Part shown: positions 1-7,419 of the stretch, piece by piece | How the letters are laid out: every line of letters begins with the position of its first letter | How positions within the stretch are numbered: position 1 is the stretch's first letter | NCBI GenBank assembly: GCA_963807925.1 | Contig: CAWEDP010000002.1 | Coordinates: 1,302,001-1,366,000, forward strand | From: CAWEDP01 sp963807925 | GTDB lineage: Bacteria; Acidobacteriota; Vicinamibacteria; Vicinamibacterales; CAVVIG01 | DNA length: 64,000 bases | Reading direction: 5' to 3' | Notes under the pieces: model-generated | Seen by the model: only the letters and a program-made list of their open reading frames with translations | Told to the model about the DNA's origin: nothing | Databases searched by the model: none | Position numbers and translations under genes: made by a program

Positions 1-216
1 CGTGTGATCGATCATCGAGGCGATCGAGGTCGGAGCGCCGCCCGCGGCGTGCAGGCCGACGCGCGTCGCGCCCGCGTCGAGGACGCCGCGCAGCCGGTCG
101 GGGCAGCAGTCGTCCACGACGGCGTGGCAGCGGCAGCGCCCCTGCGGCCGTCCGTTCGCCAGGACCAGCTCCTGGACGATCACGTCGATCAGCCGGCGCA
201 GCTCCTCCCGGGTCAT
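1..216 (-). CDS. deoC: Deoxyribose-phosphate aldolase, N-terminal part (runs off left edge)
   Basis: The 72 visible residues end in SIASMIDHT, which matches the start of the DeoC barrel, where the enzyme cleaves 2-deoxyribose-5-phosphate to acetaldehyde and glyceraldehyde-3-phosphate. The barrel is preceded by an unusually long extension of about 65 residues. It begins with the amphipathic helix MTREELRRLIDVIVQELV, followed by a Cys/His cluster (CRCH, then DDCCPDR). Short N-terminal helices of this kind are typical encapsulation peptides of bacterial microcompartment cargo enzymes. The start ATG overlaps the rpiB stop (ATGA), so the two genes are translationally coupled. The DeoC family call is firm; the encapsulation role is inference. 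Confidence 0.8.
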   Translation of the reverse strand, partial: MTREELRRLIDVIVQELVLANGRPQGRCRCHAVVDDCCPDRLRGVLDAGATRVGLHAAGGAPTSIASMIDHT

Positions 217-845
217 CGCGCTCTCTCGAGATCGAGGATCTTCGCCAGCCGGCGGATGTACCGCGGCTCGCGCATCGCCGCGCCCAGCCAGGCGACGACG
301 ATGGCCTGCGCCTCCTCGACGCCGACCAGGGAGGCGCCGAGCGTGAGGACGTTCGCGCCGTTGTGCTCGCGGGCGTACCGGGCAATCGTTTCGGTCGTGG
401 CCATCGCCGCGCGCACGCCGTCGATCTTGTTGGCCGCGATCGCCGATCCAATGCCGGCGCCGTCGATGGCGATCCCCGCGTCGGCTTCGCCGCGGGCGAC
501 CGCCCGGGCCACGGCCGCCGCGATGTCCGGGTAGTCCACCGGCGCGGGGTCGTCGGTGCCCAGATCGTTCACCGCGAGGCCGCGCGCCCGCAGGAACGCC
601 GTCAGGGCGCGGCGCAGCGGGATGCCGGTGTGGTCGCTGCCAACCGCCAGCGACCGGATCTCGGCGGGCGGTGCGAGCGCGCCGACCTCCGCGCTCACCC
701 GACCCTCGTCCACGACGCGCACGCGCCGCTCCCGCAGCGTGTCCTGCGCGAGCGGCGTCACGTGGCCTCCGCGCGCCAGCTCCACCACCTCGCCGTGGGC
801 GAGCATCCGCGCGTCGGCCTCGGTGATGATATCGAACCGTTTCAT
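213..845 (-). CDS. rpiB: Ribose-5-phosphate isomerase B with N-terminal extension
   Basis: RpiB interconverts ribose-5-phosphate and ribulose-5-phosphate. The core shows VGSDHTG near its start, DYPDIA, and GIAIDGAGIGSAIAANK, which corresponds to the family's substrate-binding G-x-G-x-G region. About 70 residues precede the core, including a segment (GGHVTPLAQDTLRERRVRVV) resembling pieces found in microcompartment-associated proteins such as EutT and EutQ. Normal RpiB is about 150 aa; this one is 210 aa. I chose ATG 845 because the longer reading has no ribosome-binding site and runs into the divergent hpt gene. It is coupled to deoC by an ATGA overlap. Together the pair would process pentose and deoxypentose phosphates. 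Confidence 0.88.
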   Translation of the reverse strand: MKRFDIITEADARMLAHGEVVELARGGHVTPLAQDTLRERRVRVVDEGRVSAEVGALAPPAEIRSLAVGSDHTGIPLRRALTAFLRARGLAVNDLGTDDPAPVDYPDIAAAVARAVARGEADAGIAIDGAGIGSAIAANKIDGVRAAMATTETIARYAREHNGANVLTLGASLVGVEEAQAIVVAWLGAAMREPRYIRRLAKILDLERAR

Positions 846-850
846 TGCGT

Positions 851-856
851 TAGAAT
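851..856 (+). promoter_or_regulatory. -10-like hexamer TAGAAT in front of hpt
   Basis: TAGAAT lies 9 nt before the hpt ATG, and no Shine-Dalgarno sequence fits between them. Transcription from it would begin at or within a few bases of the start codon. It sits in the 20-bp gap between the divergent rpiB and hpt genes. Confidence 0.5.
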
Positions 857-865
857 CTCGCCCCG

Positions 866-1399
866 ATGCCACACGCCAGACCGTCCGAGATCCTACTCTC
901 TGCGGACCAGATCCAGAAGCGCATCGCGGCGATGGCGCGCGAGATCCGGCGCGACTTCCCCGACGACCTTCACCTGGTGGCCGTGCTCAAAGGCGCCTTC
1001 GTGTTCCTCTCCGATCTCGTGCGACACATCGAGGGACGCGTGTCGCTCGACTTCATGGCGGTGTCGAGCTACGCGAAGGGCACGACCAGCTCGGGCGAGG
1101 TGCGCCTGCAGAAGGATCTCGACACGACGCTCGACGGCCGCAACGTCGTCATCGTCGAGGACATCGTCGACACCGGACTGACGCTGACCTACCTCCAGGA
1201 GATCCTGCGCGCGCGCAACCCGCGTTCGCTGCGGACCGCGTGCCTGCTCAGCAAGCCGTCACGACGGCTCAGGGACGTCGCGGTCGAGTACATCGGCTTC
1301 ACCATCGACGACCGCTTCGTCGTCGGATACGGACTCGATTATGCCGAGGAGTACCGAAACCTGCCGTTCATCGCGGTGCTCGACGGCCCGGATCGCTGA
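866..1399 (+). CDS. hpt: Hypoxanthine phosphoribosyltransferase
   Basis: This is a purine-salvage enzyme that joins hypoxanthine or guanine to PRPP. The 177-aa length is normal. The PRPP-binding loop VVIVEDIVDTGLTL is intact, and the AVLKGAFVFLSDLVRHI segment and the C-terminal DYAEEYRNLPFIAVL are characteristic. ATG 866 directly follows a -10-like hexamer, so the message may be leaderless. The gene diverges from rpiB/deoC and is followed by upp, giving a small nucleobase and pentose-phosphate salvage neighbourhood. Confidence 0.93.
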   Translation: MPHARPSEILLSADQIQKRIAAMAREIRRDFPDDLHLVAVLKGAFVFLSDLVRHIEGRVSLDFMAVSSYAKGTTSSGEVRLQKDLDTTLDGRNVVIVEDIVDTGLTLTYLQEILRARNPRSLRTACLLSKPSRRLRDVAVEYIGFTIDDRFVVGYGLDYAEEYRNLPFIAVLDGPDR

Positions 1400-1469
1400 T
1401 CGATCGGCCACCTCGCGCCCGTCGCCTCCTCTGCGCGGCGTCCCGTCAGGGGGCGCGATCCCGCGATGG

Positions 1470-1475
1470 TATAGT
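1470..1475 (+). promoter_or_regulatory. -10-like hexamer TATAGT in front of upp
   Basis: TATAGT ends 6 nt before the GTG start of upp. This matches the geometry of a leaderless transcript starting at the first codon. No Shine-Dalgarno sequence is present. Confidence 0.5.
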
Positions 1476-1481
1476 GTCTCG

Positions 1482-2111
1482 GTGCCGCTGCACCTGGTCG
1501 ATCATCCGCTCGTCCACGATGCGCTGGTGACGCTGCGCGGCGCCGATACGCCGCCCGGGACGTTTCGCCTGGCGGCGCGGCGGATCAGTCTGCTGCTGGC
1601 CGCCGAAGCGTTTCGCCGTCTGCCCACCGAGGCGGTCAAGGTGCACACCCCGCTCTACCCTCCCGCGGCCGAGGGGCGACGGATCGCGTGCGGCGTGACG
1701 GTGGTGCCGGTCCTGAGGGCGGGACTCGGGATGCTCGACGCGGTGCTGGAGTTGCTGCCGGGCGCGCGCGTCGGCCATATCGGCCTGCAACGGGACGAGA
1801 TGACGGCCGTCGCGTCGCAGTACTACGCGAAGCTGCCGCCGCACATCGAGCAGACCAGCGTGATCGTCGTCGATCCGATGCTGGCCACCGGCGGCAGCGC
1901 GGTCGCCGCTCTCGATGTGCTGCGGCGCGCCGGCGCGCGGACGATCTGCATCGTCTGCATTGTCGCCGCCCCCGAGGGCGTGTCGTTCGTGGAGCGCCAT
2001 CACCCGGAGGTCGAGATCTACACGCCGGTCGTCGACAACGGATTGAACCGACAGAAATACATCGTGCCCGGTCTTGGCGATTTCGGAGATCGACTGTATG
2101 GCACCATCTGA
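1482..2111 (+). CDS. upp: Uracil phosphoribosyltransferase
   Basis: This enzyme makes UMP from uracil and PRPP. The chosen GTG start gives 209 aa, the usual Upp length; an upstream in-frame ATG would add 47 residues of non-homologous sequence. The PRPP loop is VIVVDPMLATGGSAVAA. The C-terminal uracil-binding region reads YIVPGLGDFGDRLYGT, as expected. The gene has its own -10-like element and overlaps the next gene by 14 nt. Confidence 0.94.
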   Translation: MPLHLVDHPLVHDALVTLRGADTPPGTFRLAARRISLLLAAEAFRRLPTEAVKVHTPLYPPAAEGRRIACGVTVVPVLRAGLGMLDAVLELLPGARVGHIGLQRDEMTAVASQYYAKLPPHIEQTSVIVVDPMLATGGSAVAALDVLRRAGARTICIVCIVAAPEGVSFVERHHPEVEIYTPVVDNGLNRQKYIVPGLGDFGDRLYGTI

Positions 2112-2952
2112 TCGCACCGTCGTCGAGCGGGAGCGTCGAGCGCAGCCGCGCACGCCGAGCGGCCGCTGGAACTCCGCCCTCACCTATACCGCGCCGAACC
2201 AGGTGTTGATCCGCGGCTATCCGCTCGACGAGCTGATGGGCCGCATCTCGTTCGCCGATGCGGTGTACCTGATGCTGATGGGCGAGCTGCCCACCTCCGC
2301 GATCAGCCGGATGCTGAACGCCGTGCTGGTGTCATCGATCGATCACGGCGTGACGCCGCCGTCGACGCTGGCGGCGCGGAACGTCGCCGTGTCGCGCGCG
2401 CCGCTCAAAGATTCGGTGGCCGCGGGCATTCTGGCGTTCGGCCCCCATCACGGCGGCGACATCGAATCGTGCATGCGGTTTCTCGATACCGGGCTGACTT
2501 TGATGCGCAACGGCGCCTCGCTGCAAGAGGCCGCCGACACGATCGTCGAGGACTCCGCGCGCGACCGCATCGTGCCGCCCGGGTTCGGGCACCGCTTTCA
2601 CACGCGCGACCCGCGCGCGAGCCGGCTGTTCCAGATGGCGCTCGAACTCGAGCTCGAAGGCGAGCACGTCCGGTTGATTCGCGTGGTCGAGCGGGCGCTC
2701 GAGGCGCGCAAGGCGCAGTACGGGCGCGCGGTGCCGGTGAACGTCGACGGCGCCATTGCCGCGATCTCGGCCGATCTCGGGTTCGCCTACGACCTGGGCA
2801 ACGCCATCTTTCTCATCTCGCGCCTGCCGGGGCTGATCGCCCACGCCCACGAGGAACGCGCGCGCCAGGCGCCCATGCGTCAGATCGATCCCAAGGACCA
2901 CGAGTACGACGGCCCGCGCGAACGCCGATTGCCCGAGGGTTTCAACCGGTAG
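2098..2952 (+). CDS. Citrate synthase-family protein, citryl-CoA lyase-like
   Basis: The 284-aa protein belongs to the citrate synthase fold but is shorter than housekeeping citrate synthases (about 430 aa), as in citryl-CoA lyases. The family signature is PGFGHRFHTRDPRASRLFQ, equivalent to GxGHRxYxxxDPR. Another catalytic-region match is AFGPHHGG, which aligns with the substrate histidine loop. ATG 2098 overlaps the end of upp by 14 nt, so the genes are probably cotranscribed. The fold is certain. Whether it cleaves citryl-CoA or condenses another acyl-CoA with a keto acid cannot be read from the sequence. Confidence 0.75.
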   Translation: MAPSDRTVVERERRAQPRTPSGRWNSALTYTAPNQVLIRGYPLDELMGRISFADAVYLMLMGELPTSAISRMLNAVLVSSIDHGVTPPSTLAARNVAVSRAPLKDSVAAGILAFGPHHGGDIESCMRFLDTGLTLMRNGASLQEAADTIVEDSARDRIVPPGFGHRFHTRDPRASRLFQMALELELEGEHVRLIRVVERALEARKAQYGRAVPVNVDGAIAAISADLGFAYDLGNAIFLISRLPGLIAHAHEERARQAPMRQIDPKDHEYDGPRERRLPEGFNR

Positions 2953-3269
2953 GAGGTTCTTGAGTGCGCCCTTTAGGTCGCCCGCCCGACGCGTGACCTG
3001 AACCGCACGTCCGGCTCGACGCCGAACAATCGCTTCCCCGGCAGCGTTCAGTTCGCCGCAGTGGTAGACTTACGACCGCGCGCTGCTTCCGAACGCTGCA
3101 CACACAATCCCACCGAGACGCAGCAGCTCGCACAACGTGCCGACCGGGAACGTTCCTCGCTCAGGGACCCTTGCTTCGGTCATGACCTTCGCACGGCGCC
3201 TTCCTCGTTCGCTCCGTGTGGGCCCGGTCGGACCCGGCTGTGAGTCGGACACTTGCCAGAGGCATGTAG
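2953..3269 (+). other. Intergenic leader of the six-gene operon
   Basis: No convincing gene lies here. A TAGACT hexamer at 3065-3070 is the only promoter-like element I see; it would give a leader of about 200 nt. A weak Shine-Dalgarno (agagg, about 3257-3261) precedes the ATG at 3270. Confidence 0.4.
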
Positions 3270-5621
3270 ATGACTAATTACTCTCCGTTTCTGGACGTCA
3301 GAAGCTTCGAAGAGGAGGCGGCGCCGGGGCGCGCGGAGGAGTCGCCCGCGCGGCTGCAGTCCTCGAGCCCCTTCCTGGCGGTTTACGAGTTCGAGAACGA
3401 GGCGCGGGTCGACCCGCAGGCGGAAGAGTACGTGTCGTTTCTGAACGAGCTCTACGACGAGCAGTTCAACGAGGCGTTTTCTCATCTCGTGGACGAAGCG
3501 GCGGCCATCTACGAGACGAACTTCGCCGGCCCGCAGCAGGACCCGCGTACGGCTGGCTACCAGGCGGAACGGCTCCTCAACCAGCACTTTGCCCCGCTGG
3601 TCGCCGAGGCGGAGACGATGATCCGCACGGTGGCCGCCGAACTGGACAAGCGCGATCCGGAGACGCTGGGCGAGGGCGAGGTCGAGACCATCGTCGGGGC
3701 GTACCACCCGTCCACTCAGATCGACCCGCAGTTCGAGGAGTGGCTGGGAGGGTTCCTGAAGAAGGTCGTGAACAAGGGCCTCAACCTGGCGAAGAGCGCC
3801 GCCGGCGCCGTGGCCAAGTTGGGCCTGGGACCGATTCTTAACAAGCTCCTGGCGCTCGTCAAGCCGCTGATCAAGCGGGTGATTGAGAGCGCGATCAACA
3901 AGTTGCCCGCTGGTCTTCAGCCGATCGCGCGGACGCTCCGCGACAAGCTTCCCTTCCTGAAGGAATTGGAAGAGGGCGAGGGCGCCGAGCCGGAGACGGC
4001 CGGGATCCATGAGATCAGAGAGATTCAGAATGAGTTCAATCAAGGGGTGGCCAACCTCCTGTTTGCCGAGACGGAGACCGAGCAGGATCTGGAGGTCGCC
4101 CGCGCGGTCAACCGGCCGGGCGTCCCCGACGCCTATCCCGTCGCGGAACTGGAACAGGCCAGGGAACGGTTCATCGACGGCTTGAGACAGTTGAGGGAGG
4201 GGGAAGATCCGACGCCGCAGGTCGAGAATTTTCTGCCGGCTCTCCTGCCCGTTCTGAAGATAGGCCTCAAGTTGGCCGGCCGGCAACGGGTGGTCGATTT
4301 TCTGGCCAACTTTCTCGGCAAGCTCATTCAGAAATTCGTCGGTCCCCAGTACGCGCCTCCCCTCTCGAAAGCGATCGTCGACGCCGGGCTGCGCCTGCTG
4401 CAGCTGGAGACGACCGCCCAGGGCGAGTCGGGGGCGGCGGCGGAGGCCGTGGCGTCCACCGTCGAAGAAACCGTGCGGCGGGTGGCTGCGCTCCCGGATT
4501 ACGTGCTGGACAATCAGGAGCTGCTCGAAGGTGCGGCGCTCGAAGCGTTCGAGCAGGCGGCGGCGAACAACCTGCCGCCGGTGCTCCCAGAGGATGTCTA
4601 CCGTCAACGCCCCGAGCTGAGGGAGCATCGCCGGGGCTTCTGGCACCGCCGCGGCCGGCGGTACAAGAAGCGCCTGGGGCCGAGGATCACCGCACGGATT
4701 TCTCCCTACAAGGTTGCCAGTCTGGAGACCTTCGATGGCACCACCGTTGGAGAGGCCCTCGAAGAGCAATACGCCATCGCGCCCGGCGAGGAGCTGGAGG
4801 CGGAAGTCCATCTCTACGAAGCGATGCCCGGTATGCGCCTCTCCGACATCGTCCGGGGGGAGGAGGTCATCGCGAAGAGCGACGGCGAGGGTGGGCACAA
4901 CCAGCTCCATCCACTCACCCGCGATGCCGCCGCGCTGCTGCTGGACCAGCCGGAGCTGGGTCGGGACGAGGGGCCCGGCGAAACGGGCGATCCGACCGCC
5001 CCGCAGGTCGGCCAGCGTTTCTATTACCTGGAAATTCCGGGCAAACGTCCGCTCATGGTCCCGATGCCGGGTGGTCGCGCTCACGTGCGCCACCGATCCC
5101 GAGGCCGGATCGTGTTCCACTTTCCCAGGAACGAGATTGTCGCCCGGCTGTACCTCAGCGAAGTCCGCGCGCAGCAGATCGCGGTGAAACTCCGACAGCA
5201 CGCTCACATGGGCACGGTGGCGGAGCGCCTGCGCCGCTTCATCGATCGCGCCGTCAACCGAGCGTTTGCCGGGCACCCGGGCCGCCTGAAGATCGTGCAC
5301 GGGGCGGTGATCCCCGGCCGGCCGGTGGACGCGCTCAACCGGCTGCCGTCTCTCGTTCCTCAGGTGCTCCGGGGCCGGGTGACGGAATGGCTGGTCAAGG
5401 GCCTGGCCGATCACCTGCAGCGGCACGCCCAGGAGTTCATCAAGGCGGCCGACGATACGGCCGATGGCGTGACGCTCGTCATCACGCTTGAAAATCCCCC
5501 GGGGTTCCGCCAGCTTGGCGAAGCGCTCAAAGGCAAGGGCATCTCGCTCTCCACGCTCAAACTGCCGGAGGGCGATCCCACCGTCAAGCTCGATGTCTAC
5601 CCGGGGCACAAGCGTGGCTGA
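3270..5621 (+). CDS. Unrecognised 783-aa protein with duplicated SPFL motif (operon gene 1)
   Basis: I do not recognise the family. There is no signal peptide. The N-terminus carries two copies of a 12-residue motif, SPFLDVRSFEEE (residues 5-16) and SPFLAVYEFENE (33-44); SPF motifs recur in operon gene 5. Two stretches (about 160-232 and 322-378) are rich in Lys, Leu, Ala and Gly and read as cationic amphipathic helices, for example GFLKKVVNKGLNLAKSAAG. A basic segment follows (HRRGFWHRRGRRYKKRLG), then a mixed alpha/beta C-terminal half. First gene of a six-gene same-strand operon whose next gene overlaps it by 8 nt. A membrane-active or structural role is speculation. Confidence 0.85.
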   Translation: MTNYSPFLDVRSFEEEAAPGRAEESPARLQSSSPFLAVYEFENEARVDPQAEEYVSFLNELYDEQFNEAFSHLVDEAAAIYETNFAGPQQDPRTAGYQAERLLNQHFAPLVAEAETMIRTVAAELDKRDPETLGEGEVETIVGAYHPSTQIDPQFEEWLGGFLKKVVNKGLNLAKSAAGAVAKLGLGPILNKLLALVKPLIKRVIESAINKLPAGLQPIARTLRDKLPFLKELEEGEGAEPETAGIHEIREIQNEFNQGVANLLFAETETEQDLEVARAVNRPGVPDAYPVAELEQARERFIDGLRQLREGEDPTPQVENFLPALLPVLKIGLKLAGRQRVVDFLANFLGKLIQKFVGPQYAPPLSKAIVDAGLRLLQLETTAQGESGAAAEAVASTVEETVRRVAALPDYVLDNQELLEGAALEAFEQAAANNLPPVLPEDVYRQRPELREHRRGFWHRRGRRYKKRLGPRITARISPYKVASLETFDGTTVGEALEEQYAIAPGEELEAEVHLYEAMPGMRLSDIVRGEEVIAKSDGEGGHNQLHPLTRDAAALLLDQPELGRDEGPGETGDPTAPQVGQRFYYLEIPGKRPLMVPMPGGRAHVRHRSRGRIVFHFPRNEIVARLYLSEVRAQQIAVKLRQHAHMGTVAERLRRFIDRAVNRAFAGHPGRLKIVHGAVIPGRPVDALNRLPSLVPQVLRGRVTEWLVKGLADHLQRHAQEFIKAADDTADGVTLVITLENPPGFRQLGEALKGKGISLSTLKLPEGDPTVKLDVYPGHKRG

Positions 5622-6876
5622 TCTGGTAACGGCGATTCGAGCCCAGTTGGGACGTCAAGTCGCGCATTGGACGGCGGCGGCCGCCCGGCTGGAGGACCTC
5701 GACGACCTGGCATCGGCGGCGGCGTGGCACGGCCTGGAACGGTACCTGGGCCTGTCCATCCGCCATCACCTCTCGGCGGTGGTCGCTCAACTGGTCCGCG
5801 AGGGAGACCTGCTGCAGGCCGCGCTCGACGCGGCGGCTTCTCCCGACGACCTCTTGAGGGTGCGCCGGCAGCTGCTGATGTTTCGCACGCGTTATACACG
5901 CGTCGAGACAACGCTGGTCTTCTTCGCAGACGCGATCAACACGCGCACCAATCCCAAGACTGCCGGGTATCTGAAGGCCTGCGACATCCTGGCGTACCGG
6001 AGCATGGCGATGCTCCTGGACCCGTTGGGCAAGCCAACGCCGAACGCGCTCTCCTATTTCGAGAAGGGCATCGGCGCGGCGGTCCTGCGGGCAAACCTGC
6101 GCCTCTGGGACGGCACCGGCGTGAATCCTGTCGCCGCCATCAAGATCACGCACCATAACCTGCTGCGCAACACCGCCTTGATCCACGAGGCGGGCCACCA
6201 GGCGGCGGCTGTGGTCGGCTGGAACGAAGAACTGGCCGCCAAGCTCGCCACCGGCTTGACCGGCGTGCCGGTGGGCGTGCCCGGGGAATGGGCGGGGTGG
6301 GCGTCCGAGATCGCGGCGGACGCATTTGCGTTCGTCCATACCGGATACGCGGCGGTCGCCGCGCTGCACGACGTCCTGGCGGCGGAAGAGGCCGTGGTCT
6401 TCAGGCATATGCCCGGCGATCCCCATCCCATCAGCTACATCCGCGTGCTGCTCGGCGTGGAGATGTGCCGACAGTTCTACGGCGCGGGCCCGTGGGACGA
6501 CCTGGCTCAGGCCTGGGTGACGCTCTATTCGCTGCAGAAGGCGCCGGGCGACACCCGCGAGTTGCTGGAGGCCTCGGTCCCGGTCCTCCCGTTGATTGTC
6601 CGCATCACCTTGCGTGAACCGATGCGGGCCTTTGCGGGGCGGCCGCTGGCCGCCGTGATCAACCCGGACCGCGTGAAGCCGGAGGCGCTCCTGGCGATGG
6701 AGCACGAGCTGGGGCCGGCGCTCTACACGTCGATGCACTGGATCTGGACCGAAGCGCTGCGGTTGCTGGCGCTCACCGGATTTCGGATCGCCACGACGCC
6801 GGGCAGAGAGGCGGCCACGTTCGAACGGGCGGAGGAATGGCTCTTACGGCTCGGCGGCGCCTTGCAAGCCGCGTAG
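5614..6876 (+). CDS. HEAGH zinc-metallopeptidase-like protein (operon gene 2)
   Basis: The 420-aa product contains HEAGH at residues 191-195, the HExxH zinc motif, and a likely third ligand in SEIAADAF (E232, D236) 37 residues later, the arrangement of gluzincin metallopeptidases. There is no signal peptide. The first ~190 residues are helical and lack recognisable motifs. I chose GTG 5614, which overlaps the previous stop by 8 nt; an upstream ATG would only translate gene 1 out of frame. The metallopeptidase function is inferred from the motif; the family is not one I can name. Confidence 0.8.
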   Translation: MADLVTAIRAQLGRQVAHWTAAAARLEDLDDLASAAAWHGLERYLGLSIRHHLSAVVAQLVREGDLLQAALDAAASPDDLLRVRRQLLMFRTRYTRVETTLVFFADAINTRTNPKTAGYLKACDILAYRSMAMLLDPLGKPTPNALSYFEKGIGAAVLRANLRLWDGTGVNPVAAIKITHHNLLRNTALIHEAGHQAAAVVGWNEELAAKLATGLTGVPVGVPGEWAGWASEIAADAFAFVHTGYAAVAALHDVLAAEEAVVFRHMPGDPHPISYIRVLLGVEMCRQFYGAGPWDDLAQAWVTLYSLQKAPGDTRELLEASVPVLPLIVRITLREPMRAFAGRPLAAVINPDRVKPEALLAMEHELGPALYTSMHWIWTEALRLLALTGFRIATTPGREAATFERAEEWLLRLGGALQAA

Positions 6877-6898
6877 GCCACATTCGGAGGATTGCACC

Positions 6899-7408
6899 AT
6901 GCCAGGCAAAGACAGCCCGAGGAACGAGGAGCACGCCTACCGGCCGCCGGAGGACACGCAAGCGTCCGACATGCGGAAGCTGCTGGGCACCCTCGACCGA
7001 GTGTTTGCGACGTTTCGTGAGCAGTTGCAGGCCGAGGTGCCGAAGCCGCTCACCGGCAATGCGAAGATCGCGGCCGACACGTTCAACGATATCGTCGCCG
7101 GCTTGAGGTTCGAGTCCCGGCCGCGGGCCATCAAACTCTTGGCACAGAGCGTGTCGCCAACCGAGATCGAGCTCACATGGACCGACGCGCCGAACAACGC
7201 CGACGGCTACAGGGTCGCCCGGTGTCAGGGCTACAACTGTCAGGACCTGCTTGAGATCGCGCGGCTCTCGTCGACGGCGCGGTCCTTTCGCGACGCCAAC
7301 CTGTCCGAACGCACCCCTTATCGCTACCAGGTGGTCGCCTTCAATGCCAGGGGCGAGACGCCCTCCAATATCGTCGGGGCACCCGGCAGCCATCGCGACG
7401 AAAGATAA
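6899..7408 (+). CDS. Small fibronectin type III protein (operon gene 3)
   Basis: This 169-aa protein has a charged helical N-terminal half and a fibronectin type III domain at about residues 76-163 (SVSPTEIELTWTDAPNNADGYRV, then SFRDANLSERTPYRYQVVAFNARG). The tryptophan and the Y-x-Y-x-V strand are diagnostic. FnIII domains generally mediate protein or carbohydrate binding. A good Shine-Dalgarno (GGAGG) lies 8 nt before the ATG. No signal peptide is visible, in line with its operon partners. Confidence 0.82.
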   Translation: MPGKDSPRNEEHAYRPPEDTQASDMRKLLGTLDRVFATFREQLQAEVPKPLTGNAKIAADTFNDIVAGLRFESRPRAIKLLAQSVSPTEIELTWTDAPNNADGYRVARCQGYNCQDLLEIARLSSTARSFRDANLSERTPYRYQVVAFNARGETPSNIVGAPGSHRDER

Positions 7409-7419
7409 GGAGACCCGCT

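Noticed and set aside
2942..3252. Small genes between the citrate synthase-like gene and the operon
   Set aside because: Short frames on both strands lack ribosome-binding sites and any family resemblance.
3180..5609. 809-aa minus-strand open frame opposite operon gene 1
   Set aside because: It is an antisense shadow of the high-GC plus-strand gene, with Arg/Leu/Gly-rich composition, no ribosome-binding site and no domain.
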